A stretch of DNA of 64,000 nucleotides from Chitinophaga filiformis (GCF_021646545.1 NZ_JAKIRP010000010.1:248001-312000), one strand, 5' to 3'; positions 35,538 through 44,586 are shown, counted from the stretch's first letter. The notes: generated by a model not told the origin, from the sequence alone. Program-made: numbers and translations.

Positions 35538-36143
35538 TTATTTAGAGTACAATTCTACGATCAGCTGCTCCTTAATGTTCTCAGGAACGCTCTCTCTCTC
35601 TGGATATGCAATGAAAGTACCTTTCATTTCTTTCTCATTCCAATCCAGCCAGCTGAATTTAGGATTCTTACCACGAATGTTGCTGGTAATAGCAGTGTTA
35701 GTTGCTGCAGATGGTTTCAGTCCGATGATATCACCTGGTTTCAGCTGATAAGAAGGGATGTTCATTACTTCACCGTTAACAGTGATGTGTTTATGAGAAA
35801 CCAGCTGACGGGCAGCAGGACGGGAAGGAGCGATACCAAGACGGAATACCGCGTTATCCAGACGAGCCTCCAGTAATTTGATCAATACTTCACCGGTAAC
35901 ACCTTTACGACGGTTAGCCTCAACGAACAGATTAGCGAACTGACGCTCCAGTACACCATAAGTGTATTTCGCTTTCTGTTTTTCACGCAGCTGCAGCGCG
36001 TATTCACCCAGCTGTTTACGCTTACGGGTTACACCATGCTGACCCGGAGGGTTGCTGTTCTTACCTAAATACTTACCGTTTCCTAAAATCGGTTCTCCAA
36101 AAATTCTGGAGATCTTGGTCTTTGGTCCTGTATACCTTGCCAT
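35538..36143 (-). CDS. rpsD: Ribosomal protein S4
   Basis: 201 residues. MARYTGPKTKISRIFGEP at the start, then an S4 RNA-binding domain (LDNAVFRLGIAPSRPAARQL near residue 93). No zinc-binding cysteines are present. It starts 30S assembly and in other bacteria represses this operon by binding its mRNA; the 127-bp gap before rpoA would be one place to look. Confidence 0.99.
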   Translation of the reverse strand: MARYTGPKTKISRIFGEPILGNGKYLGKNSNPPGQHGVTRKRKQLGEYALQLREKQKAKYTYGVLERQFANLFVEANRRKGVTGEVLIKLLEARLDNAVFRLGIAPSRPAARQLVSHKHITVNGEVMNIPSYQLKPGDIIGLKPSAATNTAITSNIRGKNPKFSWLDWNEKEMKGTFIAYPERESVPENIKEQLIVELYSK

Positions 36144-36304
36144 GTTATTTGTTAGATTTTTTAGTTCCGGTATATGATCTTTAAAAAATCTTAAACCTGA
36201 TCATACACCCATTATTAATAAAAGTCTTAAACGGCAATTCGAAAGCAGGAAGCGGAAGCTAAGTCCAACTCTCCACTTTCGAAATACCGCAAATTATATC
36301 GATC

Positions 36305-36706
36305 CTATACCCTTCTCTTCTTAGGAGGACGGCAACCGTTGTGAGGTAAAGGAGTAACGTCTTTGATCATGTTAACCTCGATACCGGAGTTAGCGATAGC
36401 ACGGATAGCACTCTCACGACCAGCACCAGGGCCTTTTACAAAAACATCTGCTCTTTTCAGACCTGCTTCCATTGCTGTTTTAGCAGCGTCAGAAGCAGCC
36501 AGCTGAGCTGCATAAGGAGTGTTCTTCTTAGAACCCTTGAAGCCCATTTTACCTGCAGTTGACCAGGAAATAACCTGACCCTGCTTGTTGGTAATGCTGA
36601 TGATGATATTGTTGAAACTAGCAGAGATGTGTACATCACCGTAGTTATCTACTTTAACTACCCTCTTTTTGTTAGCAGCAGTTTTTGTATTTGTTGCTTT
36701 TGCCAT
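36305..36706 (-). CDS. rpsK: Ribosomal protein S11
   Basis: 133 residues with the classic GPGAGRESAIRAIANSGIEV motif near residue 95 and C-terminal PPKKRRV. A Lys/Asn/Thr-rich N-terminal start precedes the core. It forms part of the 30S platform. A 7-bp-periodic hairpin lies in the gap to rpsM. Confidence 0.99.
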   Translation of the reverse strand: MAKATNTKTAANKKRVVKVDNYGDVHISASFNNIIISITNKQGQVISWSTAGKMGFKGSKKNTPYAAQLAASDAAKTAMEAGLKRADVFVKGPGAGRESAIRAIANSGIEVNMIKDVTPLPHNGCRPPKKRRV

Positions 36707-36720
36707 AATTATATAAAATT

Positions 36721-36780
36721 CCAGGTTCCAGGTTCCAGATTCCTCTTGCCATATATACGACTACTGGAAACCGGAACTTG
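36721..36780. repeat. Hairpin of 7-bp repeats between rpsM and rpsK
   Basis: CCAGGTT occurs twice, then CCAGATT, from 36721. Arm 36722-36738 pairs with 36764-36780 at 14 of 17 positions. Confidence 0.65.
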
Positions 36781-36798
36781 TTATTTGTATTATCAAGT

Positions 36799-37179
36799 TT
36801 ATTTCTTAGGCGCTTTCTTTTTACCTGCAACCGTTTTACGTTTACCTTTACGGGTACGGCTATTGGTACGGGTACGCTGGCCTCTCAACGGTAAGCCCTT
36901 CCTGTGACGAAGACCGCGATAACAAGCGATATCCAATAAACGCTTGATATTCATCTGTACTTCAGAACGCAGCTGACCTTCTACCTTAAACTCACTGTTA
37001 ATGATGTTACGGATAGCAGCCTGCTCATCATCGTTCCAATCCTTAACTTTCTTGTTCAAGTCTATACCAGACTTCTCCAGAATATACTGAGCGGTAGAAC
37101 GACCAATACCAAAGATGTAGGTCAGGCCAATTTCTCCACGTTTATTTTTAGGAAGATCGATACCGGCTATACGTGCCAT
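36799..37179 (-). CDS. rpsM: Ribosomal protein S13
   Basis: 126 residues. MARIAGIDLPKNKRGEIGLT at the start, ACYRGLRHRKGLPLRGQRTR near residue 88, basic tail GKRKTVAGKKKAPKK. It is the head protein of the 30S subunit that bridges to 50S. Preceded by rpmJ (37 bp). Confidence 0.99.
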   Translation of the reverse strand: MARIAGIDLPKNKRGEIGLTYIFGIGRSTAQYILEKSGIDLNKKVKDWNDDEQAAIRNIINSEFKVEGQLRSEVQMNIKRLLDIACYRGLRHRKGLPLRGQRTRTNSRTRKGKRKTVAGKKKAPKK

Positions 37180-37215
37180 ATTTGTATTTTAATTTACTTG
37201 TTATGTATTAATTGA

Positions 37216-37332
37216 TTATCCCTGACGTTGTTTAAAACGGGGATTCTTTTTGTTGATCACCAACAATTTACCCTTCCTGCGCACAATTTTACAATCTGCA
37301 CTTCTTTTTTTTATGGAAGCTCTTACCCTCAT
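37216..37332 (-). CDS. rpmJ: Ribosomal protein L36, zinc-independent form
   Basis: 38 residues, MRVRASIKKRSADCKIVRRK at the start and NKKNPRFKQRQG at the end. Of the four zinc ligands of the classical form (three Cys, one His) only Cys14 remains, so this is the zinc-free type. Too short for usual ORF cut-offs, but position (infA-rpmJ-rpsM) and sequence leave little doubt. The spacer on its 5' side starts with three ATAAGTT heptamers (37331-37351), the first overlapping the start codon. Confidence 0.97.
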   Translation of the reverse strand: MRVRASIKKRSADCKIVRRKGKLLVINKKNPRFKQRQG

Positions 37333-37358
37333 AAGTTATAAGTTATAAGTCTGTATTA

Positions 37359-37577
37359 TTATTTATATCTGAATATTATTCTGCCTCTGCTCAAATCGTA
37401 TGGACTCATCTCGACCCCCACTTTGTCACCAGGCAGGATGCGGATATAGTGCATTCTCATCTTCCCAGAAATGGTAGCTAAAATCTCGTGCCCGTTCTCT
37501 AACTTAACTCGGAACATAGCGTTAGACAAGGCTTCTAGTATTATTCCATCCTGTTTAATGAGTGCCTGTTTTGCCAT
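37359..37577 (-). CDS. infA: Translation initiation factor IF-1
   Basis: 72 residues, S1-like OB fold. MAKQALIKQDGIILEALSNA, GHEILATISGKMRMHYIRIL, PYDLSRGRIIFRYK. It blocks the A site during initiation. An exact promoter box (37595-37602) precedes it, so infA-rpmJ-rpsM can be expressed apart from the genes upstream. Confidence 0.99.
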   Translation of the reverse strand: MAKQALIKQDGIILEALSNAMFRVKLENGHEILATISGKMRMHYIRILPGDKVGVEMSPYDLSRGRIIFRYK

Positions 37578-37594
37578 AAAAATTTTTAGGACTG

Positions 37595-37602
37595 CAAAGA
37601 TA
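37595..37602 (-). promoter_or_regulatory. -7 promoter box of infA
   Basis: The minus strand reads TATCTTTG followed by CAGTCCTAA. TTTC lies 18 bp upstream. The sequence TTTGCAGTCCTAA is shared with the efp promoter. Confidence 0.7.
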
Positions 37603-37692
37603 GCGAAATCTTAAGAAAAAGAAAAATTAATCAAATAAACGTGAATAATTAATTGTGGATAATATTTCAATTTCACGCTTACTCATTAATTA

Positions 37693-38493
37693 TCAATAGC
37701 TTGAGTTCAATGCTGAATTATTTTTTTCAGCCTTCTCTATCCCCTCAAAAGACGAAAGTATGTCAGGTTTCCCCTTCATTACCGCCACGTTATGCTCAAA
37801 ATGAACGGAAGGCTTCTCATCGCGGGTGATCACCGTCCACCCATCTTCCATGTATTCTACCTCTTTTACCCCCAGGTTGATCATCGGCTCAATTGCGATC
37901 ACCAATCCTTCTTTCATGATCGGACCACTTCCACGCTTCCCGTAATTAGGAACCTGTGGATCTTCATGGAGATTACGGCCCAGGCCATGTCCTACCAGCT
38001 CACGCACCACGCCATAACCACGTTGCTTTTCCGTATGTTCCTGGATGGCATGAGCGATATCACCGATACGGTTACCCGCTACAGCCTTCTCAATACCTTT
38101 ATAAAGGGCTTCTTTAGTAGCCTTCATCAGCGCCAGCACCTCCGGTTTCACATTGCCAATGGCGAATGTATAGGCACTGTCGCCGTGATATCCGTTCAAT
38201 AATACACCTACATCTACGCTCACAATGTCTCCATCCTGTAACACGTAGGAATTTGGAATACCATGTACCACCTCGGCATTCACAGAAATACAGCAGCTCT
38301 TTGGAAATCCCCTGTAGTTCTTGAAAGATGGCACCGCCCCGTTTGCCACGATGAATTTCTCCACTATAGCGTCGATATCAAGGGTGGACATTCCCGGTTT
38401 CAGATGCTTAGCCACTTCTTCCAATGTAGCACTCACCAATAATGCGCTTTTGCGCATCAGCTCAATTTCTTCCTTCGTTTTATAATGCACCAT
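37693..38493 (-). CDS. map: Methionine aminopeptidase type I
   Basis: 266 residues from the ATG at 38493 (MVHYKTKEEIELMRKSALLV); a longer upstream frame is not expected. Metal ligands: Asp in VSVDVGVLLNGYHGDSAYTF near residue 100-112, His in ELVGHGLGRNLHEDP near 170, Glu in AIEPMINLG near 204 and Glu near FEHNVAV. It removes the initiator Met from new proteins. It sits between secY and infA. Confidence 0.97.
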   Translation of the reverse strand: MVHYKTKEEIELMRKSALLVSATLEEVAKHLKPGMSTLDIDAIVEKFIVANGAVPSFKNYRGFPKSCCISVNAEVVHGIPNSYVLQDGDIVSVDVGVLLNGYHGDSAYTFAIGNVKPEVLALMKATKEALYKGIEKAVAGNRIGDIAHAIQEHTEKQRGYGVVRELVGHGLGRNLHEDPQVPNYGKRGSGPIMKEGLVIAIEPMINLGVKEVEYMEDGWTVITRDEKPSVHFEHNVAVMKGKPDILSSFEGIEKAEKNNSALNSSY

Positions 38494-38612
38494 ACTAAAA
38501 AAAGCGGGTTGGAAAGTACTTAAAAGATGAAGCCACGCAAGCATAAAACCATCAGATACGACTCTGTTGGTCTTATGCTTCTGTGGCTTTTATACCAGGT
38601 AGCCTGGATTAA

Positions 38613-39956
38613 TCAGACGTTAGCCGGAGCTGTTCTTCCTTTAATCCGACCTGTGCTCATGAGCCCATCGTAATGGCGCATCAGCAGCTGGCTTTCTATT
38701 TGCTGGAGCGTATCCAGGATAACGCCCACCATGATCAGCAGAGATGTACCTCCGAAGAAGGTAGCGAAGTTGCTGTTGATATTCACCGCTGCTGCTATAC
38801 CAGGCAGGATACCTACCAGTGCCAGGAAGAATGCGCCTGGCAGCGTGATACGATCCATTACGGCGCCGATATAGTCGGCAGTAGCCTTACCAGGCTTAAC
38901 ACCCGGAACGAAACCATTGTTACGTTTCATTTCATCCGCCATAGAGGTCGGATTGAATATCAATGCAGTATAGAAGTAAGTGAACACTATTACCAGTACA
39001 GCGTAGATCAGGTTGTACCAGCCGTTGGTGTGATCACTGAAGATACGGATGAATCCGGATCCGCTGTCTGTAGCAAAACCAATCGCTGTAGCCGGAATAA
39101 ACATGATCGCCTGGGCAAAGATGATCGGCATTACACCGGCAGCATTTACTTTCAGCGGAATGAACTGGCGTACACCACCAAACTGTTTGTTACCAACTAT
39201 ACGTTTTGCGTAGTTTACAGGGATCTTACGGGTACCTTGCACCAGCAGGATCAGACCGATAGTGATCAGAACAAACACTGCCAGCTCTATCAGGAACAGC
39301 ATCGGGCCACCGTTGCTCTGGGCATTCCTGGAGGAGAACTCCTGGATGATAGCCTGTGGCAGACGGGCAAGGATGCCGACCATGATTATAATAGACGTAC
39401 CGTTACCGATACCTTTGTCTGTGATTTTTTCTCCCAGCCACATTACAAACAGGGTACCTGCTGTAAGTACGATGGTAGTGGTCAGCCAGAAGAAGGCAGA
39501 ACCATATTCAGGAATAATGGAACCGGCAGATTGCTGTTTCAGGAAGGCAACATATGCGCTCGCCTGGAAACCGGTTACTATTACTGTCAGTACACGGGTG
39601 TACTGATTAATCTTTTTCCTACCGCTTTCGCCTTCTTTCTGGAGTTTCTGAAAATAAGGCACGGCAATTGTAAGCAGTTGTATGGCTATGGATGCAGAGA
39701 TATAGGGCATTATGCCAAGGGCAAAAATGGACGCCCTGGAGAATGAACCTCCAGCAAACATATTGAACAGTCCCAGGATACCTTTCTCTGACTTGTTGGC
39801 AAACTCTCCCATACCCAAACTGTTGGCATCGATACCGGGTAACGCGATATAGGATCCTACACGATAGATGAGGACAAGAAGCAATGTGGTGAGAATGCGG
39901 TTACGCAAATCCTCGATGCTCCAGATATTCTTAATCGTTTCGATAAATTTCTTCAC
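38613..39956 (-). CDS. secY: Protein translocase subunit SecY
   Basis: 447 residues, ten membrane segments. N-terminal MKKFIETIKNIWSIEDLRNR, plug region near residues 50-75, PQAIIQEFSS in the middle loop, and the conserved cytosolic loop FNPTSMADEMKRNNGFVPGV near residue 325. It forms the inner-membrane channel with SecE and SecG. Last gene of the spc part before map. Confidence 0.99.
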   Translation of the reverse strand: MKKFIETIKNIWSIEDLRNRILTTLLLVLIYRVGSYIALPGIDANSLGMGEFANKSEKGILGLFNMFAGGSFSRASIFALGIMPYISASIAIQLLTIAVPYFQKLQKEGESGRKKINQYTRVLTVIVTGFQASAYVAFLKQQSAGSIIPEYGSAFFWLTTTIVLTAGTLFVMWLGEKITDKGIGNGTSIIIMVGILARLPQAIIQEFSSRNAQSNGGPMLFLIELAVFVLITIGLILLVQGTRKIPVNYAKRIVGNKQFGGVRQFIPLKVNAAGVMPIIFAQAIMFIPATAIGFATDSGSGFIRIFSDHTNGWYNLIYAVLVIVFTYFYTALIFNPTSMADEMKRNNGFVPGVKPGKATADYIGAVMDRITLPGAFFLALVGILPGIAAAVNINSNFATFFGGTSLLIMVGVILDTLQQIESQLLMRHYDGLMSTGRIKGRTAPANV

Positions 39957-40131
39957 AGGAAGATGAATGTTTAATATTCAAAATTTCATCCCGCCCCTCA
40001 GGCGAGACCAAATTCCGAACCTGCATTAGCTGCTATCCAGTAACTCTGGCCGGGATTTGTGTTGTTTTCTCTGGCTTGATAAAATGTGAAAAGACGCACT
40101 ACTCCGTAGGCGTCTCCTCAGTCGTGAAATC

Positions 40132-40578
40132 TTATACCAGCTCTACCGTTCCACCCGCTGCTTCTATCAGCTGCTTGGCTTTTTCGCTGATCGCATTCAC
40201 TTTTGCGGTTACTTTAGCCTTCAGTTCTCCCTGACCCAGGATCTTCACTTTCGCGGTCCTGTTGATCAACCCATTCATGTACAGGTTTTCCAGAGAGAAG
40301 TCCTGCAGACCATATTTTTCAACCAGGTGATCGATCTGACCGATGTTAAATACCTGGTATTCAGTAGGATTTAAGCTCTTGAAACCACGTTTAGGCATAC
40401 GACGCTGAATTGGCATCTGACCACCTTCGTGACCTCTTTTGCTCTGATAACCAGCACGTGACTGACCACCTTTATTACCTTTTGTAGATGTACCACCTTT
40501 ACCGGATGCTTCACCACGACCAAGGCGCTTCTCTTTATGTACGGAACCCTTTGCAGGTTGTAACGTATGCAGATTCAT
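40132..40578 (-). CDS. rplO: Ribosomal protein L15
   Basis: 148 residues; MNLHTLQPAKGSVHKEKRLG, RGEASGKGGTSTKGNKGGQS and RRMPKRGFKS are typical of the extended N-terminal part that enters 23S rRNA. A 175-bp spacer to secY follows. Confidence 0.99.
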   Translation of the reverse strand: MNLHTLQPAKGSVHKEKRLGRGEASGKGGTSTKGNKGGQSRAGYQSKRGHEGGQMPIQRRMPKRGFKSLNPTEYQVFNIGQIDHLVEKYGLQDFSLENLYMNGLINRTAKVKILGQGELKAKVTAKVNAISEKAKQLIEAAGGTVELV

Positions 40579-40689
40579 TTCTAATTGTTTTTACTTACGC
40601 GGAAATTAACCGCTCGCTTTAAAATGTAAAATGTTATTCGTAAATCTTCGGATATAAATGTAGGATTATTTCCCGGGTAATAAAATTTA

Positions 40690-40875
40690 TTACGCCTGTT
40701 CTCCTTCAACTTTTACCAGATGATTCACTTTACGCACCATACCCAGGATCTGGGGAGTAGCTTCCACTTCTACAGTGGCGTGCATTTTTTTCAGTCCCAG
40801 CGCCCTCAGGGTGAGTTTCTGGCGTTCAGGACGGTCTATACCACTTTTAACTTGAGTGATCTTGATCTTTGCCAT
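40690..40875 (-). CDS. rpmD: Ribosomal protein L30
   Basis: 61 residues from the ATG at 40875 (MAKIKITQVKSGIDRPERQK). Compact 50S protein. 69 bp after rpsE. Confidence 0.98.
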   Translation of the reverse strand: MAKIKITQVKSGIDRPERQKLTLRALGLKKMHATVEVEATPQILGMVRKVNHLVKVEGEQA

Positions 40876-40944
40876 TGTTATTTGAATTGCCACTTTACAA
40901 TTTGCCAGAACAGAATACCTGTCCTGCCTAACTGGATAGTGTTA

Positions 40945-41463
40945 TTATCCGTTAAATACTTTCTTCAGCGATACGCTTCTGGTTTTTGCTATCTGGATCG
41001 GCTCACGCAGGAGGCCTAATGCCTTGAATGTAGCTTTTACCACGTTGTGCGGGTTAGCAGAACCCAGGGACTTTGCCAGAACGTCGGTGATACCTGCGCT
41101 TTCCAGAACGGCACGCATTGAACCTCCGGCGATCACACCAGTACCATGAGCCGCTGGCTTGATCAGCACCTTAGCAGCACCTTCTTTAGCCAACTGGTCG
41201 TGAGGAATAGTACCGTGCATCACCGGAACCTTGATCAGGTTCTTCTTGGCATCGTCGATACCTTTGGTGATAGCTTCCTGCACTTCCTTAGCCTTACCCA
41301 GACCGTGTCCTACTACACCGTGCTCGTTACCTACTACTACCAGGGCAGAAAAACTGAAAGTACGTCCGCCTTTGGTGGTTTTGGTAACACGGTTGATAGC
41401 CACTACCTTCTCTTTCAGCTCCAGGTCACCGGCCTTTACTCTATTAAATGTATTCTTTGCCAT
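40945..41463 (-). CDS. rpsE: Ribosomal protein S5
   Basis: 172 residues with dsRNA-binding-like N-domain (VVGNEHGVVGHGLGKAKEVQ near residue 46) and C-domain (SAGITDVLAKSLGSANPHNV near 126). Part of the decoding-site accuracy region of 30S. Confidence 0.99.
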   Translation of the reverse strand: MAKNTFNRVKAGDLELKEKVVAINRVTKTTKGGRTFSFSALVVVGNEHGVVGHGLGKAKEVQEAITKGIDDAKKNLIKVPVMHGTIPHDQLAKEGAAKVLIKPAAHGTGVIAGGSMRAVLESAGITDVLAKSLGSANPHNVVKATFKALGLLREPIQIAKTRSVSLKKVFNG

Positions 41464-41501
41464 TTTTTTACTTGCGAATTACGATTTAATCAATTTCGAT
41501 A

Positions 41502-41855
41502 TTAGAATTGGAGGCCAGCTTCTCTGGCACCATCAGCTACGCTCTTTACGCGACCATGATACAGATAACCACCGCGGTCAAAAATACAGGTTTCAATACC
41601 TAATGATTTTGCTTTGGTAGCCAGTGCAGCACCTACGAGTTTAGATTTCTCGCTCTTGGTACCTTTCTGTGCCTTGATATCTTTATCACGGGAAGAAGCA
41701 GCAGCCAAAGTAACACCATTGGTATCATCTATCAATTGCACGTAAATATCGCTATTGCTGCGAAATACAGATAATCTCGGCTTCTGTGCAACACCCACCA
41801 CCTTTTTACGAATGCGGTAGCGGATCTTCTGTCTCCTATTAACTTTTGTACTCAT
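41502..41855 (-). CDS. rplR: Ribosomal protein L18
   Basis: 117 residues from the ATG at 41855 (MSTKVNRRQKIRYRIRKKVV); eight extra upstream residues are possible but unusual. Binds 5S rRNA with L5. Ends DGAREAGLQF as in the family. Confidence 0.98.
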   Translation of the reverse strand: MSTKVNRRQKIRYRIRKKVVGVAQKPRLSVFRSNSDIYVQLIDDTNGVTLAAASSRDKDIKAQKGTKSEKSKLVGAALATKAKSLGIETCIFDRGGYLYHGRVKSVADGAREAGLQF

Positions 41856-41902
41856 TTCTCTTTCATTTTTATTCATTCCGATACTGCCGGAATGGTGTTG
41901 AA

Positions 41903-41934
41903 TTAGCTAATTGACGATACCGCCAATTAGCTAA
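41903..41934. repeat. Perfect inverted repeat between rplF and rplR
   Basis: TTAGCTAATTG (41903-41913) pairs with CAATTAGCTAA (41924-41934), 11 bp, 10-nt loop. Confidence 0.7.
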
Positions 41935-41941
41935 CTAAAAA

Positions 41942-42496
41942 TTATTTACCTGCAGACTTACCTGCTTTCTTACGAACCACTTCATCACTGTAGCGAACAC
42001 CTTTACCTTTGTAAGGCTCTGGTTTACGCAGACTACGGATTTTAGCAGCTACCTGACCTAACAGCTGGTTGTCAATACCTTCCAGCATGATCTTAGGGTT
42101 AGCACCTTTTTCAGTAAGGGTAGATACTTTCAGTTCTTTAGGGATCTCAACAACGATGTTGTGAGAGTAACCTAAAGACAGGTCCAGTAACTGACCGCTG
42201 TGAGCGGCTTTATAACCCACACCCACCAGTTCAAGTTGTTTCTTGAAACCGTCTGTAACACCTGTCACCATGTTGGCGATCAGTGCGCGGTACAGACCAT
42301 GCAGTGCACGGTGACGGATCTGGTCAGTAGGACGTACTACTGTCAGAACGCCATCCTTCACTTCTATCTTGATATCCCTGTCGATGTTCCTTTTCAGTTC
42401 ACCTTTTGGGCCTTTTACAGTCAGCTCATTAGCAGGGGAAACAGATACTGTTACACCGCTGGCCAATTTGATAGGACTTTTACCTATACGAGACAT
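41942..42496 (-). CDS. rplF: Ribosomal protein L6
   Basis: 184 residues with two homologous domains. MSRIGKSPIKLASGV at the start; PEPYKGKGVRYSDEVVRKKAGK at the C-terminus contacts 23S rRNA. A 150-bp hairpin-rich spacer separates it from rpsH. Confidence 0.99.
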   Translation of the reverse strand: MSRIGKSPIKLASGVTVSVSPANELTVKGPKGELKRNIDRDIKIEVKDGVLTVVRPTDQIRHRALHGLYRALIANMVTGVTDGFKKQLELVGVGYKAAHSGQLLDLSLGYSHNIVVEIPKELKVSTLTEKGANPKIMLEGIDNQLLGQVAAKIRSLRKPEPYKGKGVRYSDEVVRKKAGKSAGK

Positions 42497-42646
42497 AATT
42501 GCAGTTTTTACTGTTATGTTTGGATTAGATCTCTTCCGTGTTCAGCGCCGTATAGAAAGCTTAATTGTCAGAAGGTCCATTTGGTTTCTCCCTGTTGTTG
42601 ACAGCCATAACCGGATACCAGTCTGTGTCATCAACGGGCATATATA

Positions 42647-43045
42647 TTAATAAACGTAGCAAACAACTTCTCCGCCAACGTTTTGAGCTTTGGCTTCTTT
42701 GTCGGTCATTACGCCCTTGGAAGTAGAGATGATAGCAACACCTAAACCATTCTTGATACGTTTGAAATCAGCTGGCTTAGAATATTGACGTAAACCTGGA
42801 CGGCTGATACGCTGCATATCAGTGATAGCAGGTACTTTGGTCTGTGGGTCATATTTCAGAGCTATCTTGATAACGCCCTGTTTAGTATCTTCTTCAAATT
42901 TGTACTTCAGGATGTAACCTTTGTCGTACAGTATCTCGGTGATACGTTTTTTCAGTTTGGAGGCAGGAATTTCCACAATCCTGTGGTTGGCCATTTGCGC
43001 GTTCCGGATTCTGGTCAGGAAGTCTGCTATTGGATCAGTAACCAT
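42647..43045 (-). CDS. rpsH: Ribosomal protein S8
   Basis: 132 residues; MVTDPIADFLTRIRNAQ at the start and GLGVAIISTSKGVMTDKEAK near the end. In E. coli S8 represses the spc operon through an rplE leader structure. Confidence 0.99.
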   Translation of the reverse strand: MVTDPIADFLTRIRNAQMANHRIVEIPASKLKKRITEILYDKGYILKYKFEEDTKQGVIKIALKYDPQTKVPAITDMQRISRPGLRQYSKPADFKRIKNGLGVAIISTSKGVMTDKEAKAQNVGGEVVCYVY

Positions 43046-43171
43046 TGTTCTTAAAATTTAAAAACTATTTTACAATGCGATATCCAATCAGTAATAGATA
43101 GGAAAATCAAATAACTAATGCCGGTTTGTCCTGAAGTACTGTTTTACAGGTATTCGGGAACTGGTGTTGGC

Positions 43172-43441
43172 TTACCAGCTTGCTTTTCTTACGCCAGGGA
43201 TTTTACCAGCCAGGGCCAGGTCGCGGAACATGTTACGACACATACCGAACTGACGCATGTAACCTCTTGGACGGCCGGATAGCTGACACCTGTTGTGCAG
43301 GCGAACAGGAGATGCATTCTTTGGAAGTAAGTCCAGTGCAGCGTAGTTACCTTCTGCTTTCAGGGTAGCACGCTTTTCTGCAAACTTAGCAACCAGTGCA
43401 GCTCTCTTCCTCTCACGGGCTTTTACGGATTCTCTTGCCAT
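43172..43441 (-). CDS. rpsN: Ribosomal protein S14, zinc-independent form
   Basis: 89 residues from the ATG at 43441 (MARESVKARERKRAALVAKF). The long form without two CxxC pairs; RCQLSGRPRGYMRQFGMCRN near residue 60. 30S head protein. Confidence 0.98.
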   Translation of the reverse strand: MARESVKARERKRAALVAKFAEKRATLKAEGNYAALDLLPKNASPVRLHNRCQLSGRPRGYMRQFGMCRNMFRDLALAGKIPGVRKASW

Positions 43442-43470
43442 GTTAAGTTTATGATTCCAGTTATAAATTC

Positions 43471-43503
43471 CAAATTCCAAACCCTTTCAGGGATTGGAAT
43501 TTG
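43471..43503. repeat. Hairpin of 7-bp repeats between rpsN and rplE
   Basis: CAAATTCCAAACCC (43471-43484) pairs with GGGATTGGAATTTG (43490-43503) at 13 of 14 positions. AAATTCC occurs twice in the left arm and its flank. It is also near the rplE stop and could slow read-through. Confidence 0.65.
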
Positions 43504-43513
43504 CTATCAGATA

Positions 43514-44089
43514 TTATTGATTATCCTTTTTGATATTCTTGAACGGCATACCCAGTTCTTTCAGCAGCTCATAAGCTTCTTCGTTGGTATTAGCCGTAGT
43601 AACAAAAGTGATATCCATACCGGAGATCTTTGTTACTTTATCGATATCGATCTCAGGGAAAATGATCTGCTCAGTGATACCCAGGGTATAGTTACCGCGG
43701 CCATCGAAAGCTTTTTCATTCACACCTTTGAAGTCACGTACACGAGGCAGGGAAACTGCGATCAAACGATCCAGGAAGTCGTACATATTGTTACCACGCA
43801 GTGTTACGCGGGCGCCAATCGGCATGTTCTTCCTCAGTTTGAAGTTAGAGATATCCTTTTTGGACATAGTAGCGATTGCTTTCTGACCAGAGATACGGGT
43901 CATCTCGTCAACAGCAATATCTACCAGCTTTTTATCTCCAACAGCGCCATTGATACCCTGGTTCAGACAGATCTTAACCAGACGGGGTACCTGCATTACG
44001 CTTTTGTAGTTAAATTTCTTTTGCAGTGCGCTAATTACTTCAGTACGGTATTTAGCCTGCAGTCTGGGTGTATATGTAGTGTTTGCCAT
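43514..44089 (-). CDS. rplE: Ribosomal protein L5
   Basis: 191 residues; KIcLNQGINGAV-type motif near residue 40 and GARVTLRGNNMYDFLDRL near 97. Binds 5S rRNA. Its ATG overlaps the rplX stop codon by one base (TAATG), implying translational coupling. Confidence 0.99.
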   Translation of the reverse strand: MANTTYTPRLQAKYRTEVISALQKKFNYKSVMQVPRLVKICLNQGINGAVGDKKLVDIAVDEMTRISGQKAIATMSKKDISNFKLRKNMPIGARVTLRGNNMYDFLDRLIAVSLPRVRDFKGVNEKAFDGRGNYTLGITEQIIFPEIDIDKVTKISGMDITFVTTANTNEEAYELLKELGMPFKNIKKDNQ

Positions 44090-44427
44090 TATTTAATTAC
44101 CTCCCCTGATTTTTTAGCTATACGAACTAATTTACCGTTATCACGCTGCCTGCTTACTTTGGTAGGTTTACCAGCCTTAGCATCCCATAACATTACATTA
44201 GAAATAGCGATAGGAGCCTCCTGCTTAACGATACCACCTTTGGTGTTCTGAGCAGTTGGTTTGGTATGTTTGGTGATGATGTTCACACCTTCTACCAGAA
44301 CGCGTGCCTTGTCAGGAATCACTTCCAGCACCTTGCGGGGCTTGGTCCTGTCCTTGTCATCACCGGCAATCACCACTACCGTGTCGCCTTTCTTAATGTT
44401 GAACTTAGGCTTGAATCTCGTTTTCAT
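44089..44427 (-). CDS. rplX: Ribosomal protein L24
   Basis: 112 residues with KOW motif (KKGDTVVVIAGDDKDRTKP near residue 13). An assembly initiator of the 50S subunit. Coupled to rplE by a one-base overlap. An internal promoter lies at 44501-44531. Confidence 0.99.
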   Translation of the reverse strand: MKTRFKPKFNIKKGDTVVVIAGDDKDRTKPRKVLEVIPDKARVLVEGVNIITKHTKPTAQNTKGGIVKQEAPIAISNVMLWDAKAGKPTKVSRQRDNGKLVRIAKKSGEVIK

Positions 44428-44500
44428 TATTTGTTTATTTAAAACGCCAAGCGAAACACCTGCTTCGCTTGATTAATATTGTCGTTTTTGAAACGGGCTG

Positions 44501-44531
44501 CAAAGATATGCTTTTAAGCTGAAAGCACAAA
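44501..44531 (-). promoter_or_regulatory. Internal promoter upstream of rplX
   Basis: The minus strand reads TTTG (44528-44531), 19 bp, TATCTTTG (44501-44508), matching both consensus elements and ideal spacing. It lets rplX onward be expressed apart from the S10 part. Confidence 0.7.
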
Positions 44532-44565
44532 GCCTAAAGGTTGTAACTTTTGGCTTTATGCTTTC
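44521..44565. repeat. Hairpin of 7-bp repeats between rplX and rplN
   Basis: CTGAAAG, CACAAAG, CCTAAAG then CTTTTGG, CTTTATG, CTTTCAA: heptamers on both sides of a TTGTAA loop. The arms pair except at one base per repeat. It overlaps the -33 element of the internal promoter. Confidence 0.7.
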
Positions 44566-44586
44566 AACTCTCTATAATGCTTTGAT

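Noticed and set aside
38673..39746. Plus-strand frame of 357 codons opposite secY
   Set aside because: Shadow of SecY: Cys/His/Tyr/Gln-rich with no membrane or domain pattern.
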